Notes under the pieces: model-generated
What the model saw: only the letters and a program-made list of their open reading frames with translations
The model's database searches: none
Told to the model about the DNA's origin: nothing
Shown here: positions 54,195 through 64,000 of the stretch, piece by piece
How positions within the stretch are numbered: position 1 is the stretch's first letter
Layout of the letters: the number at the start of each line of letters is the position of its first letter
Position numbers and translations under genes: made by a program
Assembly: GCA_016200325.1 (NCBI GenBank)
Contig: JACQEZ010000005.1
Location: forward strand, 62,001 to 126,000
DNA from: Candidatus Manganitrophaceae bacterium
Lineage (GTDB): Bacteria > Nitrospirota > Nitrospiria > SBBL01 > Manganitrophaceae
Reading direction: 5' to 3'
Length of the DNA stretch: 64,000 nt

Positions 54195-54819
54195 GGTTAC
54201 CCCACACTTCTACAAGCCTGGCGATGTCCCGCCGCGTGGTCAGGAGCGTATCCGCCAGAAGGAGATCATAGACGTTTAACTGCCGAACCTCCTGCACCTT
54301 CACCGCCGCGAGATTGCGGGTGACCCGGCCGAGGTTTTCCGTTATCTGAGAGACGACCAGGAGAATCTTTCCCTCCAGACCGAGCCGACTGAGCAGATTC
54401 ACCATCGACTTTGTCTTGGGCTCGGAAATCTCCAGATCCTCCAGAACGACCACCCGTCCCTCTTGAACTTTGGAGGAAAGGGCCGAGAAGAGCGCCTTCC
54501 TTGCTTTCTTCTTCGGGATGTCATAACCATAGCCGCGCGGGAGCGGTCCGAAGGTCGTCCCTCCCCCCCTCCAAATGGGAGATCGGTTCGATCCGGCACG
54601 CGCCCGTCCCGTTCCCTTCTGCTTCCACGGCTTTTTTCCGCCGCCGCTGACAAACCCTTTTGTCTTTGTCGCAGCCGTTCCCTGACGCATCGATGCCAGC
54701 TGCATCTGGACGATTTCGTGAAGAAGCCCTCTCGAAACTTCTGCGCCGAAGATCGGCTCGTCGAGCGTGAGGGTTCCGGTCTTCTCGTTCTGCATATTTT
54801 TAACTTCTACGTCAGGCAT
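54181..54819 (-). CDS. rplD: 50S ribosomal protein L4
   Basis: 212 aa; the tunnel loop GGGKKPWKQKGTGRARAGSNRSPIWRGGGTTFGPLPRGYGYDIPKKKARKAL and C-terminal globular domain. Follows rplC by 8 nt. Confidence 0.97.
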   Translation of the reverse strand: MPDVEVKNMQNEKTGTLTLDEPIFGAEVSRGLLHEIVQMQLASMRQGTAATKTKGFVSGGGKKPWKQKGTGRARAGSNRSPIWRGGGTTFGPLPRGYGYDIPKKKARKALFSALSSKVQEGRVVVLEDLEISEPKTKSMVNLLSRLGLEGKILLVVSQITENLGRVTRNLAAVKVQEVRQLNVYDLLLADTLLTTRRDIARLVEVWGNHESA

Positions 54820-54827
54820 GATCCCCT

Positions 54828-55490
54828 CTACTTCTTCGCCGCTTCGGCCGGCTGTTTCTTGATCTTCTGCTTCTTCGACTTGCGGATCAGCACCAATCCC
54901 TTTGGACTCCCGGGAACCGCTCCTTTAATGAAGATCAGGTTCTCGTCCAGCCGGATCTCGATGATCTGCAACCCTTCGGTCGTCACCTGCTCATTCCCCA
55001 TGTGTCCCGGCATTCCCTTGTTCTTCCAGACGCGGGAGGGGAAAGAGCTCGCTCCGATCGATCCGGGGTGCCGGTGGAACATCGAACCGTGTGTGGCGGG
55101 ACCGCCGGCATAATGGAAGCGTTTCATAACCCCCTGAAAACCTTTTCCCTTCGAGACGCCGGTGACATTGACGATCTCTCCCTTCTGGAAGATATCCGCC
55201 TTGATCACTTGGCCGAGGGTGATCCCATTGAGGTCTCCCTTGAATTCCTTCAGCACCCGCGCGGTGGTGACGTCCGCCTTTTTAAAATGGCCTCGTCCCG
55301 GGCGGTTGATCCGGTGTTCCTTGACCTCATCGAAGGAGAGCTGCGCCGATTGATATCCCTCTTTCTCGGCCGTCTTGATCTGAACGACCTTGCAGGGGCC
55401 GACCTCCAGGACGGTGACGGGGACCAACTTCCCCTCATCCGTATAGACCTGCGTCATTCCAAGCTTATATCCGATTAACCCGTTTACCAT
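54828..55490 (-). CDS. rplC: 50S ribosomal protein L3
   Basis: 220 aa from ATG 55490 (MVNGLIGYKLGMTQVYTDEGKLVPVTVLE), the usual L3 start; in-frame starts at 55502 and 55526 read into repeat copy B. GVSKGKGFQGVMKRFHYAGGPATHGSMFHRHPGSIG is the L3 loop near the peptidyl-transferase centre. Confidence 0.96.
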   Translation of the reverse strand: MVNGLIGYKLGMTQVYTDEGKLVPVTVLEVGPCKVVQIKTAEKEGYQSAQLSFDEVKEHRINRPGRGHFKKADVTTARVLKEFKGDLNGITLGQVIKADIFQKGEIVNVTGVSKGKGFQGVMKRFHYAGGPATHGSMFHRHPGSIGASSFPSRVWKNKGMPGHMGNEQVTTEGLQIIEIRLDENLIFIKGAVPGSPKGLVLIRKSKKQKIKKQPAEAAKK

Positions 55491-55504
55491 CTCTATCACC
55501 ATTT

Positions 55505-55600
55505 TATGTGGGGGCCTGTGCGGCAACTGAAGAAGATCCGTCCTCCATTGCCCCCACGCCCCGCGGCTTGCACCGGCAAAGCCGGCTGCTCGCCTTATTA
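55505..55600 (-). repeat. Ribosomal-leader repeat, copy B (before rplC)
   Basis: Full copy; the first 62 nt (plus strand) differ from copy A at about five positions. Outer stem GTGGGGGC/GCCCCCAC is perfect. The upstream hairpin is CCGGC/GCCGG where copy A has GGGC/GCCC, a compensatory change. It ends 14 nt before the L3 ATG. Confidence 0.8.
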
Positions 55601-55614
55601 AAACATCTCTCGCC

Positions 55615-55920
55615 TTAGAGTTTAATCTCCACGTTGACGCCGGCCGAAAGGTTGAGCTTCATCAAGGCATCGACCGTTTCGGGCGTCGGCTCCAAAATGT
55701 CGATGAGACGTTTATGGGTCCGGATCTCGAATTGCTCCCGGGACTTTTTGTCGACGTGCGGCGATCTGAGCACTGTGTATTTGTTGATTTTCGTCGGCAG
55801 AGGAATCGGACCGGCCACTTTGGCGCCGGTTCGCTTTACCGTATCGACAATTTCACCCACCGATTGGTCGAGAACACGGTAGTCATACGCCTTTAAACGA
55901 ATTCGAATTTTCTGATTCAC
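55615..55920 (-). CDS. rpsJ: 30S ribosomal protein S10 (NusE)
   Basis: 101 aa from GTG 55920 ([44 protein letters not shown]), the family start; GAGG lies 4 nt upstream. First gene of the S10 block; copy A of the repeat precedes it. Confidence 0.97.
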   Translation of the reverse strand: MNQKIRIRLKAYDYRVLDQSVGEIVDTVKRTGAKVAGPIPLPTKINKYTVLRSPHVDKKSREQFEIRTHKRLIDILEPTPETVDALMKLNLSAGVNVEIKL

Positions 55921-55934
55921 AATTCCTCTTTTTC

Positions 55935-56031
55935 TATGTGGGGGCCTGTGCGGCAACTGAAGAAGATATGTCCTCCAGTGCCCCCACGCCCCGCGCTCGC
56001 ATGGGCGAAGCCCACTGCTCGCTTTGTTTAT
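55935..56031 (-). repeat. Ribosomal-leader repeat, copy A (before rpsJ)
   Basis: Full copy between tuf and rpsJ. Operon sense: hairpin GGGC-TTC-GCCC, then GTGGGGGC, then GGAG with CTTC (G-U tolerated), then GCC-GCACA-GGC, then GCCCCCAC, ATA and 14 nt (with AGAGGA) to the S10 GTG. Confidence 0.8.
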
Positions 56032-56042
56032 CTACAACTGAC

Positions 56043-57224
56043 CTACTTAATGATTTTAGTAATAACGCCGGCGCCGACGGTTTTGCCCCCTTCGCGGATG
56101 GCGAATCGGAGGCCTTCTTGCATGGCGATCGGCATGATCAGCTCGACTTCCATGGTGACGTTGTCTCCGGGCATGATCATCTCCGGCAGCTTCACAACGC
56201 CGGTGACGTTGGTGGTGCGAAGGTAGAACTGAGGCCGATATCCGTTGAAGAAGGGGGTGTGTCGGCCTCCTTCTTCTTTGGTGAGGATGTAGGCTTCGGC
56301 GTTGAAGACGGTGTGCGGGGTGATACTCGCAGGCTTGGCGAGCACCATGCCGCGCTCGACGTCTTCTTTCTTCGTCCCTCTTAAGAGCACTCCGATGTTA
56401 TCTCCGGCTTGTCCCTGGTCTAAGATTTTGCGGAACATCTCTACTCCGGTAACAACGGTCTTCTGGGTCGGCTTGATGCCGACGATTTCGATCTCGTCTC
56501 CGACTTTGACGATCCCTTTCTCGCAGCGGCCGGTGACGACGGTGCCTCGCCCGGAGATGGAGAAGACGTCTTCGATCGGCATGATGAAGGGCTTGTCGAT
56601 CTCGCGCTGAGGGGTGGGAATATAGCTGTCGATGGCGTCCATCAATTTCATGATCGCCTGCTCTCCCATCTCCCCTTTGTCCCCCTCTAGGGCTTTCAGT
56701 GCAGAGCCGATGACGACGGGGATGTCATCGCCGGGGAATTCATATTTGCTCAGCAGCTCTCGGACTTCCAGCTCTACGAGTTCCAATAGCTCTTTGTCGT
56801 CGACCATGTCGGCTTTGTTCAAGAAGACGACAATATACGGCACTCCGACCTGGCGTGCAAGCAGAATATGCTCGCGCGTCTGGGGCATGGGACCGTCGGC
56901 CGCTGAGACGACTAAGATGGCGCCGTCCATCTGGGCCGCCCCGGTGATCATGTTCTTGACGTAGTCGGCATGCCCCGGGCAGTCGACATGGGCGTAGTGG
57001 CGCTTATCCGTCTGGTACTCTACATGCGCAATAGCAATGGTGATGCCGCGCTCTTTCTCCTCGGGGGCTTTGTCAATCTGATCATATGCTAAGTACTCGG
57101 CAAACTTCTTCTCCGCTAACACTTTCGTGATCGCAGAGGTCAACGTCGTCTTCCCATGGTCCACATGCCCAATCGTCCCAATGTTCACATGCGGCTTCGT
57201 CCGCTCAAATTTCGCCTTCGCCAT
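56043..57224 (-). CDS. tuf: Elongation factor Tu
   Basis: 393 aa GTPase: GHVDHGKTT (19-27), the G3 motif [13 protein letters not shown], and SALKALEG; domains II and III complete. One uncommon local variant, GRCEKG in place of the usual GRVERG, in domain II. Follows fusA by 50 nt. Confidence 0.97.
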   Translation of the reverse strand: MAKAKFERTKPHVNIGTIGHVDHGKTTLTSAITKVLAEKKFAEYLAYDQIDKAPEEKERGITIAIAHVEYQTDKRHYAHVDCPGHADYVKNMITGAAQMDGAILVVSAADGPMPQTREHILLARQVGVPYIVVFLNKADMVDDKELLELVELEVRELLSKYEFPGDDIPVVIGSALKALEGDKGEMGEQAIMKLMDAIDSYIPTPQREIDKPFIMPIEDVFSISGRGTVVTGRCEKGIVKVGDEIEIVGIKPTQKTVVTGVEMFRKILDQGQAGDNIGVLLRGTKKEDVERGMVLAKPASITPHTVFNAEAYILTKEEGGRHTPFFNGYRPQFYLRTTNVTGVVKLPEMIMPGDNVTMEVELIMPIAMQEGLRFAIREGGKTVGAGVITKIIK

Positions 57225-57274
57225 CTATCCCTCCAAAAAAATTCAGGGTTGAATATAAAATTTATAAACCGGTG

Positions 57275-59362
57275 TTAAGCAGCGGTCCCTTGATTCTTTG
57301 CAATAATCTCATCGGAGATATTTTTCGGAACCACATCATAGTGGGCAAATTGCATTGTGAAGACGCCGCGCCCCTGCGTCATCGACCGAAGATCGGTCGC
57401 ATAACCGAACATCTCCGCGAGCGGGACCTGCGCGGAAATGACCTGCGCGCCTCCCCGCATTTTCATTCCAAGAATTTTTCCCCGCTTGGAGCTGAGGTTC
57501 CCGATGACATCGCCCATGTACTCTTCAGGAACGATCACCTCTAAATCCATGATCGGCTCCAACAGCGCCGGATTGGCCCGCTTCGTCGCTTCTTTGAAGC
57601 CCATCGACGCGGCAATCTTAAACGCCATCTCCGAGGAGTCGACCTCGTGGTACGATCCATCGGTAAGGATCGCTTTGAAATCGACCATCGGATAACCGGC
57701 CACCACGCCGGAGGTCATCGCTTCGCGAATCCCCTTCTCTACCGCAGGGATGTACTCTTTCGGAACCGAACCCCCGACGATCTTATTGACGAACTCGAAT
57801 CCTTTTCCCGGTTCCTGAGGCTCGACCGTCAACCAAACATGTCCATACTGTCCCCGGCCGCCCGACTGCCGGATATATTTTCCTTCCGCCTCGGCCCGGG
57901 TCTGGATCGTTTCCCGATAGGCGACCTGCGGCTTTCCGACGTTTGTCTCGACCTTAAATTCTCTTTTCAACCGATCGACGATGATCTCCAGGTGCAGCTC
58001 CCCCATTCCCGAGATGATCGTCTGCAACGTCTCTTCATCGGTGGAGACGCGCAGCGAGGGGTCTTCCTGAATCAGCTTCTGCAACGACAGCCCCAACTTT
58101 TCCTGGTCGGCTTTCGTCTTCGGCTCAATCGCCATCGCGATCACCGGCTCCGGGAACTTCATCACTTCCAGAAGGACCGGATGGTTTTCATCGCAGAGGG
58201 TATCTCCCGTCGTGGTATTTCTCAATCCAACCGCCGCGGCGATATCCCCGGCATAAACTTCCTTGATATCTTCCCGCTTATTCGCATGCATCTTCAGAAT
58301 CCGGCCGATCCGCTCTTTATTCTCCTTGGTCGAATTATAGATGTACGAGCCGGAGGTCAAGACGCCGGAGTAGACGCGGAAAAAGGTCAGCTGGCCAACG
58401 AACGAATCGGTCATAATTTTAAAAGCCAACGCGGAGAACGGCTCGTCGTCACGGACTTTTCGAATCAGCTCCGCGCCGGTTTTCGGATCAATCCCCTTCA
58501 TCGGCGGAACATCCAGCGGAGAAGGAAGATAATCGACCACCGCATCGATAAGAAGCTGAACCCCTTTGTTCTTAAAAGAAGCGCCGCAGAGGACCGGGAC
58601 GATCTTCATTGTCAGCGTCCCCTTGCGGAGCGCCGCCTTGATCTCTTCCGGCGTGATCGTCGCGCCGTTTAAAAACTTTTCCATCAGCGTATCGTCGATG
58701 TCGGCGAGCGCCTCGATCATCTTATCGCGATACTCCTGCGCCGTCGCGCGGAGCTCTTCCGGAATTTCATCGACGACATATTTCGCGCCGAGCGTCTCAT
58801 CATCGAAGAAGACCCCCTTCATGTTGATCAGATCGATCGGCCCCCGGAAAGCCCCTTCTTTCCCGATCGGGATCTGAATCGGAACGGGTCGCGCACCGAG
58901 CCGATCGACGATCGATTGAACGCTCGTGAAGAAGTCGGCACCCGTCCGGTCCATTTTATTCATGAAGGCGATTCGGGGAACACCGTATCGATCGGCCTGC
59001 CGCCAAACCGTTTCCGACTGCGGCTCGACCCCTTGCACGGAGTCGAATACCGCCACGGCCCCGTCGAGGACCCGAAGCGACCGCTCCACCTCAATGGTAA
59101 AGTCGACATGGCCGGGGGTGTCGATGATGTTGATCCGATGGCCTTTCCAGTAGCAGGTCGTTGCCGCGGAGGTGATGGTGATGCCCCGCTCCCGCTCCTG
59201 ATCCATCCAATCCATCGTCGTTGTTCCCTCGTCGACCTCGCCGATCCGATGCGTGACCCCGGTATAAAAAAGGATCCGCTCGGTCGTGGTCGTTTTTCCA
59301 GCGTCGATGTGTGCCATGATCCCGATGTTTCTAATTTTGTCTAAAGGATATTCGCGTGGCAT
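57275..59362 (-). CDS. fusA: Elongation factor G
   Basis: 695 aa translocase GTPase: [37 protein letters not shown] and the complete domains II-V (final [34 protein letters not shown]). 102 nt after rpsG. Confidence 0.97.
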   Translation of the reverse strand: MPREYPLDKIRNIGIMAHIDAGKTTTTERILFYTGVTHRIGEVDEGTTTMDWMDQERERGITITSAATTCYWKGHRINIIDTPGHVDFTIEVERSLRVLDGAVAVFDSVQGVEPQSETVWRQADRYGVPRIAFMNKMDRTGADFFTSVQSIVDRLGARPVPIQIPIGKEGAFRGPIDLINMKGVFFDDETLGAKYVVDEIPEELRATAQEYRDKMIEALADIDDTLMEKFLNGATITPEEIKAALRKGTLTMKIVPVLCGASFKNKGVQLLIDAVVDYLPSPLDVPPMKGIDPKTGAELIRKVRDDEPFSALAFKIMTDSFVGQLTFFRVYSGVLTSGSYIYNSTKENKERIGRILKMHANKREDIKEVYAGDIAAAVGLRNTTTGDTLCDENHPVLLEVMKFPEPVIAMAIEPKTKADQEKLGLSLQKLIQEDPSLRVSTDEETLQTIISGMGELHLEIIVDRLKREFKVETNVGKPQVAYRETIQTRAEAEGKYIRQSGGRGQYGHVWLTVEPQEPGKGFEFVNKIVGGSVPKEYIPAVEKGIREAMTSGVVAGYPMVDFKAILTDGSYHEVDSSEMAFKIAASMGFKEATKRANPALLEPIMDLEVIVPEEYMGDVIGNLSSKRGKILGMKMRGGAQVISAQVPLAEMFGYATDLRSMTQGRGVFTMQFAHYDVVPKNISDEIIAKNQGTAA

Positions 59363-59464
59363 TTTTTTACTCCCTTTTTTGCTTCTCCGGTGTCAAGATG
59401 CAAGGGGAGATAAGTAAAAAAGGTGAAGGCGCGTGCCTTCACCCGAAGGTATTCGATCGAACAA

Positions 59465-59935
59465 TTACCAGCGATAATGGGCAAAGGCTTTATTGGCCTC
59501 GGCCATCTTGTGCGTATCCTCTCGCTTCTTAACAGCGCCGCCCGTATTGTTCGACGCGTCCAGCAGCTCGGCGGCCAGCTTCTCTTCCATGCTTCTTCCC
59601 GAACGCTGTTTGGCGTAAAGAGTGATCCAACGGAGCGCCAGCGTGGTCCGGCGATTCTGACGAATCTCCACCGGAACCTGATAAGAGGCCCCGCCGACAC
59701 GACGGGACTTCACCTCCACCATCGGCTTTACATTATCGATGGCCGCCTTGAAAACCTTGATTGGATCTGAGCCGCTCTTCTGCTTAATGACATCAAGCGC
59801 GCTGTAACAGATCCCCTCAGCGATGCTCCGCTTCCCTTGCCGCATCAGCATGTTGATAAACTTTGCGATCAAGCGATCGCCGAATTTCAGATCCGGAAGA
59901 ATTTCTCTTTTTGCCGCTACTCTTCGCCTTGGCAT
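59465..59935 (-). CDS. rpsG: 30S ribosomal protein S7
   Basis: 156 aa; [47 protein letters not shown] and [37 protein letters not shown]. Standard size. Confidence 0.98.
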   Translation of the reverse strand: MPRRRVAAKREILPDLKFGDRLIAKFINMLMRQGKRSIAEGICYSALDVIKQKSGSDPIKVFKAAIDNVKPMVEVKSRRVGGASYQVPVEIRQNRRTTLALRWITLYAKQRSGRSMEEKLAAELLDASNNTGGAVKKREDTHKMAEANKAFAHYRW

Positions 59936-60080
59936 CTTATCCTCAATGGAAAATCAAAATCGAGGCACCCCGCCTTACATCGGCGGGGGCCTTCACACGA
60001 AAGACAATGGAACCTAATTTGATTTGTGCACCAAACCCGCGGCAAGTCGGAAACAACGCACTCTGCGGCGTTCAGTGGGC

Positions 60081-60097
60081 GGGCCGCGAAGCGGCCC
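60081..60097. other. Perfect hairpin between rpsL and rpsG
   Basis: GGGCCGC-GAA-GCGGCCC, 7-bp stem (8 with the next pair) in the 171-nt gap. Not followed by T-tract, so not a terminator; possibly an RNA-stability or S7-binding element. Confidence 0.4.
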
Positions 60098-60106
60098 GTC
60101 AGATTA

Positions 60107-60478
60107 CTATTTGGGCGTTTTAGCCCCGTATTTGGAACGACCCTGTTTCCTATTCGCGACGCCGACCGTGTCGAGCGCGCCGCGAACGATATGGTAGCGA
60201 ACGCCCGGGAGATCTTTCACCCTTCCACCCCGAACCAATACGATCGAGTGTTCCTGAAGGTTGTGGCCGACACCCGGAATATAAGAGGTCACTTCAATGC
60301 CGTTGGTCAGACGAACACGCGCCACTTTTCTCAAAGCGGAGTTCGGTTTCTTCGGTGTCGTCGTGTAGACGCGAACACAGACCCCCCTCTTTTGCGGAGA
60401 TTCCTTCAGGGCGGGACTTTTTGTTTTCGAGTGCGCTCTCTCGCGTCCCCGCTTGATCAGTTGGTTAATGGTCGGCAC
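60107..60478 (-). CDS. rpsL: 30S ribosomal protein S12
   Basis: 123 aa; [75 protein letters not shown], with the decoding-site Lys-Pro-Asn and GHNLQEH loops intact. GTG start; AGGAGGAAGG upstream. Has its own strong promoter. Confidence 0.98.
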   Translation of the reverse strand: MPTINQLIKRGRERAHSKTKSPALKESPQKRGVCVRVYTTTPKKPNSALRKVARVRLTNGIEVTSYIPGVGHNLQEHSIVLVRGGRVKDLPGVRYHIVRGALDTVGVANRKQGRSKYGAKTPK

Positions 60479-60512
60479 AGACCTTCCTCCTCATAGGCAC
60501 CAAAACTGTGGA

Positions 60513-60541
60513 AGTATAGTGAAAGAATTCTGAAATGTCAA
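60513..60541 (-). promoter_or_regulatory. Strong sigma-70 promoter for the rpsL-rpsG-fusA-tuf operon
   Basis: Minus strand: TTGACA (60536-60541), 17-bp spacer, TATACT (60513-60518), followed by an A/G-rich leader to the rpsL GTG. Consensus -35, near-consensus -10. Confidence 0.85.
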
Positions 60542-60546
60542 GCAGT

Positions 60547-63500
60547 TTATTCCGATGCCGCAGGCTCCTCCGTCGGTGCCGGCAGCGCCGGGACCGCCTC
60601 CTGTGTGGCGACGGCCGCTTCCTCCTGCTGAGGCACCCTCACATAGACATCTCGATACGATCCGAGCCCCGTTCCGGCCGGGATGAGCCGCCCGACGATG
60701 ACATTCTCCTTCAGACCCAAGAGATCGTCGGTTTTTCCGCTGATCGCCGCTTCGGTCAACACCCGCGTCGTCTCCTGGAAGGAGGCCGCCGAGATGAAGC
60801 TGTCGGTCGAAAGGGCTGCCTTGGTGATGCCGAGCAGAATTGGTTTTCCGATCGCCGGCCGTCCACCCTTGGCCATGACCCGATCGTTCTCCGCCTGGAA
60901 GGCGAACTTGTCGACCTGGGTGCCGATCAGGAACTCGGTATCCCCCGGCTCTTCCACCTTCACCTTCCGGAGCATCTGACGGACGATGATCTCAATATGC
61001 TTGTCGTTGATCGAGACCCCCTGCAGCCGGTAGACCTCCTGCACTTCATCGACCAGATATTTCTGAAGTTCTTTCGGTCCGAGGACGTCGAGAATGTCGT
61101 GCGGATTGGCGGAGCCGTCCATCAACGGCTCTCCGGCATGGACCCAGTCTCCCTCATGGACGTTGACATGTTTTCCCTTCGGGATGTAATACTCGCGGGC
61201 GTCGCCCATCTCGTTCCGGACGATCACTTTCCGCATTCCTTTGACGAACCCGCCGTATTCGACGGTTCCATCGATTTCGGAGATGACCGCCTGCTCTTTC
61301 GGTTTTCTTGCCTCGAAGAGCTCGGCCACGCGGGGAAGACCGCCGGTGATGTCTTTGGTCTTCGTCGTTTCACGCGGAATTTTCGCCAGGACATCTCCCG
61401 GAGAAACCGTCTGCCCCCGTTCGACGAGAATATGAGCTCCCGCCGGCAACAGGTAGCGCGCCACGGCGGCGGAGCTGGAGATCTTCGCCGTCTTCCCGCC
61501 GTCGTCTTTAATAGAAACCCGGGGCCGAAGATTCGATCCGGGATAATCGACGATCACCCTTCTTGACAATCCGGTGACCTCATCGACCTCTTCCCGCATC
61601 GTCTGCCCTTCGACGATGTCTCCGAAGGCGACCTTTCCGCCGACCTCGGTCAAGATTGAGAGAGAATAGGGATCCCATTCGACCAGCTTCTGGCTCGCTT
61701 CGACCCGTCCGCCGTCTTTGACCTTGATCCGGGCGCCATAGACGACCGAGTATTTCTCTTTTTCACGGCCGGTATCATCATAGATGGCGATCTTTCCGTT
61801 CCGGTTCATGGCGACCATGTCGCCGTCTTTGTTTTTCACCGTGTTGAGGTTAAGGTATTTGAGAATACCGGTATTCTTCGCCTCCAGAACGGTCTGCTCG
61901 ATCACCTTGCTCGCCGTACCGCCGATGTGGAATGTTCTCATCGTCAGCTGTGTTCCCGGCTCGCCGATCGACTGTGCTGCAATGACGCCGACCGCCTCGC
62001 CCCGTTCCACCAACCGACCGCGGGCCAGATCCCGTCCGTAACATCGGACGCAGACACCGCGACGCGCCTGGCAGGTCAACACCGAGCGGATCTTCACCTT
62101 GTCGATACCGGCATCGATCACCTCTTGGGTTCGTCGCTCATCCAGTTCTTCGTTCAGGGCACAAATGAGCTCGCCGGTGATCGGGTCGCGAATCTCTTCC
62201 GCGGCGATCCGACCGAGGAGACGCTCTTCCAACGGCTCAATCACCTCTCCCCCTTCGACCAGGGAGGTGACGGTAATCCCATCGACCGTTCCGCAATCGA
62301 GGTCATTGATGATGACATCCTGGGCGATATCGACCAGACGCCGTGTCAGATAGCCGGAGTTCGCCGTCTTCAACGCGGTGTCGGCCAGACCCTTTCGGGC
62401 GCCGTGCGTCGAGATGAAGTACTGCAACACGGTCAACCCTTCCCGGAAGTTGGCGGTGATCGGGGTTTCGATGATCTCGCCGGACGGCTTCGCCATCAAC
62501 CCTCTCATTCCGCCGAGCTGACGGATCTGCTGCGTGCTGCCGCGGGCGCCGGAATCGGCCATCATGTAGATCGAGTTGAACTGCGCCCCCTTCGCCTTGT
62601 TGGAGCCTTTCTTGACATTCTCTTCTTCTTGGGCCAGCTCTTTCATCATCTCGCTGGCGACGACTTCGGTCACATGCGCCCAGATATCGACGACCTTGTT
62701 GTATCGCTCGCCGTTGGTGATGAGCCCTTCCGCATACTGCTTCTCGATCTCCAACACCTCTTTTTTGGCCTTTTCGATCGACACTTCCTTCTTTGACGGA
62801 ATATGCATGTCGTCGATGCAGATGGAGAGGCCCGCTCTGGTGGCGTAGTAGTAGCCCATCTCCTTCACCCGATCGAGAAGAAGGACGGTCTCGCGATGAC
62901 CTGCCTCGCGGTAGGCGGTGTCGATCAGCTTCATCAGCTCTTTCTTGTTGAGCACCTTGTTGATCGCCGCAAACGGAATCGAGGGGGGAAGAATCTCTCC
63001 CAGGATCACCCGTCCGACGGTCGTCTCGACCAAGCTGCCGTTTTTCTTGACCTTGATCCGAGCATGCTCTTCGACCTCTTCATGGTCGTACGCAATCCGC
63101 ACCTCCTCGTCGGAAGAGAAGGTCTTCCCTTCTCCCCGTGAGCCGGCGCGCTCTTTCGTCAGCCAATAGCAGCCGAGGACCATGTCTTGAGAGGGAACCA
63201 TGATCGGCTTGCCGCTGGCGGGCGAGAGGATGTTGTTGATCGACATCATCAGAATACGCGCTTCGATTTGTGCTTCGACCGAGAGCGGAACATGCACCGC
63301 CATCTGGTCTCCGTCGAAGTCGGCGTTGAATGCGGCGCAGACGAGCGGATGAAGACGAATCGCCTTCCCCTCGACCAACACCGGATCGAACGCCTGAATG
63401 CCGAGACGGTGCAGCGTCGGCGCCCGGTTCAACAGCACCGGATGCTCGCGGATCACCTCGTCGAGCACATCCCAAACCTCCGGCTTCTCTTTCTCCACCA

Positions 63501-64000
63501 TCTTCTTGGCGCTCTTGATCGTGGTGACATAACCGCGATCTTCCAGCTTCTGAAAGATGTAGGGTTTAAAGAGCTCGAGCGCCATCTTCTTCGGCAGGCC
63601 GCATTGATGGAGCTTGAGCTCCGGCCCGACGACGATCACCGACCGTCCCGAGTAATCGACCCGCTTTCCGAGGAGGTTCTGACGGAACCGCCCCTGTTTT
63701 CCCTTGAGCATGTCGGAGAGCGACTTCAACGGCCGCTTGTTCGGTCCGCGAATCGCGCGCCCGCGACGCCCATTGTCGAAGAGGGCATCGACCGATTCCT
63801 GCAGCATCCGCTTCTCGTTTCGGATGATGACCGCCGGCGCCTTCAGCTCGATCAGCCGCTTGAGCCGGTTGTTCCGGTTGATGACGCGGCGATAGAGATC
63901 GTTCAAATCCGATGTCGCAAACCGTCCCCCGTCCAACGGAACCAGTGGACGGAGCTCAGGCGGCAGGACCGGAACGACATCGAGGATCATCCACTCCGGA
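60547..64000 (-). CDS. rpoC: RNA polymerase beta' subunit (N-terminus off window)
   Basis: 1150 residues are inside the window; the frame is still open at the edge, where it reads [20 protein letters not shown]. Active-site Mg motif [49 protein letters not shown], and the C-terminal zinc site [19 protein letters not shown] are all present. The missing N-terminal part (about 220-250 aa) includes the first zinc finger. Ends in an Ala/Pro/Glu-rich tail. Confidence 0.98.
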   Translation of the reverse strand, partial: PEWMILDVVPVLPPELRPLVPLDGGRFATSDLNDLYRRVINRNNRLKRLIELKAPAVIIRNEKRMLQESVDALFDNGRRGRAIRGPNKRPLKSLSDMLKGKQGRFRQNLLGKRVDYSGRSVIVVGPELKLHQCGLPKKMALELFKPYIFQKLEDRGYVTTIKSAKKMVEKEKPEVWDVLDEVIREHPVLLNRAPTLHRLGIQAFDPVLVEGKAIRLHPLVCAAFNADFDGDQMAVHVPLSVEAQIEARILMMSINNILSPASGKPIMVPSQDMVLGCYWLTKERAGSRGEGKTFSSDEEVRIAYDHEEVEEHARIKVKKNGSLVETTVGRVILGEILPPSIPFAAINKVLNKKELMKLIDTAYREAGHRETVLLLDRVKEMGYYYATRAGLSICIDDMHIPSKKEVSIEKAKKEVLEIEKQYAEGLITNGERYNKVVDIWAHVTEVVASEMMKELAQEEENVKKGSNKAKGAQFNSIYMMADSGARGSTQQIRQLGGMRGLMAKPSGEIIETPITANFREGLTVLQYFISTHGARKGLADTALKTANSGYLTRRLVDIAQDVIINDLDCGTVDGITVTSLVEGGEVIEPLEERLLGRIAAEEIRDPITGELICALNEELDERRTQEVIDAGIDKVKIRSVLTCQARRGVCVRCYGRDLARGRLVERGEAVGVIAAQSIGEPGTQLTMRTFHIGGTASKVIEQTVLEAKNTGILKYLNLNTVKNKDGDMVAMNRNGKIAIYDDTGREKEKYSVVYGARIKVKDGGRVEASQKLVEWDPYSLSILTEVGGKVAFGDIVEGQTMREEVDEVTGLSRRVIVDYPGSNLRPRVSIKDDGGKTAKISSSAAVARYLLPAGAHILVERGQTVSPGDVLAKIPRETTKTKDITGGLPRVAELFEARKPKEQAVISEIDGTVEYGGFVKGMRKVIVRNEMGDAREYYIPKGKHVNVHEGDWVHAGEPLMDGSANPHDILDVLGPKELQKYLVDEVQEVYRLQGVSINDKHIEIIVRQMLRKVKVEEPGDTEFLIGTQVDKFAFQAENDRVMAKGGRPAIGKPILLGITKAALSTDSFISAASFQETTRVLTEAAISGKTDDLLGLKENVIVGRLIPAGTGLGSYRDVYVRVPQQEEAAVATQEAVPALPAPTEEPAASE

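Noticed and set aside
57225-57274. TTAACA-N17-TATTCA as promoter for tuf
   Set aside because: Match is too weak and overlaps the fusA end; tuf may simply be co-transcribed.

Overview
The window looks like a chromosomal segment from a Gram-negative (diderm) bacterium of about 55-58% G+C. It carries BamA, LptA/B/C, a PilMNOPQ secretin cluster, lipoproteins with lipoboxes, sigma-54 with NtrC-type regulation, and the rpoC-str-S10-spc-alpha ribosomal supercluster on one strand. The gene mix and protein style suggest Nitrospirota or a nearby deep-branching lineage. That placement is inference from family resemblance only; no 16S gene is present.

Layout. 1-12.7 kb: the 5' part of bamA, then polX, a small membrane protein and radC (minus strand); a small zinc-ribbon gene behind a sigma-54-type promoter; a lipoprotein; rsmD-coaD-aminotransferase-FmdB-like gene (plus strand); a secreted DUF5666-like protein, again behind a sigma-54-type promoter; then an NtrC-type regulator, its histidine kinase, a YrdC/Sua5 enzyme and purE (minus strand). 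13.2-18.1 kb: an accessory island between purE and purD. It holds a CBS protein with a third sigma-54-type promoter, a small membrane protein, a lipoprotein, a MarC-family protein and several relics: a REP-associated transposase remnant, a beta-barrel C-terminal fragment, two copies of a small-gene tail, and an Uma2 fragment abutting purD. 18.1-26.4 kb: purD, purH, a kinase-like protein, an isoprenylcysteine-methyltransferase-like membrane protein, two lipoproteins (one with Ig-like domains), aroB and aroK. 26.4-32 kb: pilQ-P-O-N-M preceded by a small MerR-like regulator with a palindrome and tandem repeat at its promoter. 32-38.3 kb: two hypothetical genes, ubiX, rapZ, rpoN, lptB-A-C. 38.6-39.4 kb: a secreted Ala/Lys/Glu-rich protein. 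39.4-64 kb: rplQ-rpoA-rpsD-rpsK-rpsM-rpmJ-infA-map-adk-secY-rplO-rpmD-rpsE-rplR-rplF-rpsH-rpsN-rplE-rplX-rplN-rpsQ-rpmC-rplP-rpsC-rplV-rpsS-rplB-rplW-rplD-rplC-rpsJ-tuf-fusA-rpsG-rpsL-rpoC, all minus strand (transcribed from rpoC towards rplQ).

Most notable observations. (1) A roughly 90-nt structured repeat lies in five intergenic gaps of the S10-spc region, always ending 14-22 nt before the start codon of the next ribosomal protein gene (S10, L3, S19, S14, L6). Stem differences between copies are compensatory or G-U in the operon-sense RNA. This is the best candidate for an undescribed system. (2) Three promoters of the form TGGCAT-N5-TTGCT precede small genes, in a window that also encodes RpoN and an NtrC-type activator. 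(3) The pur operon appears split by a decaying island with a sharp junction at the 3' end of purD.
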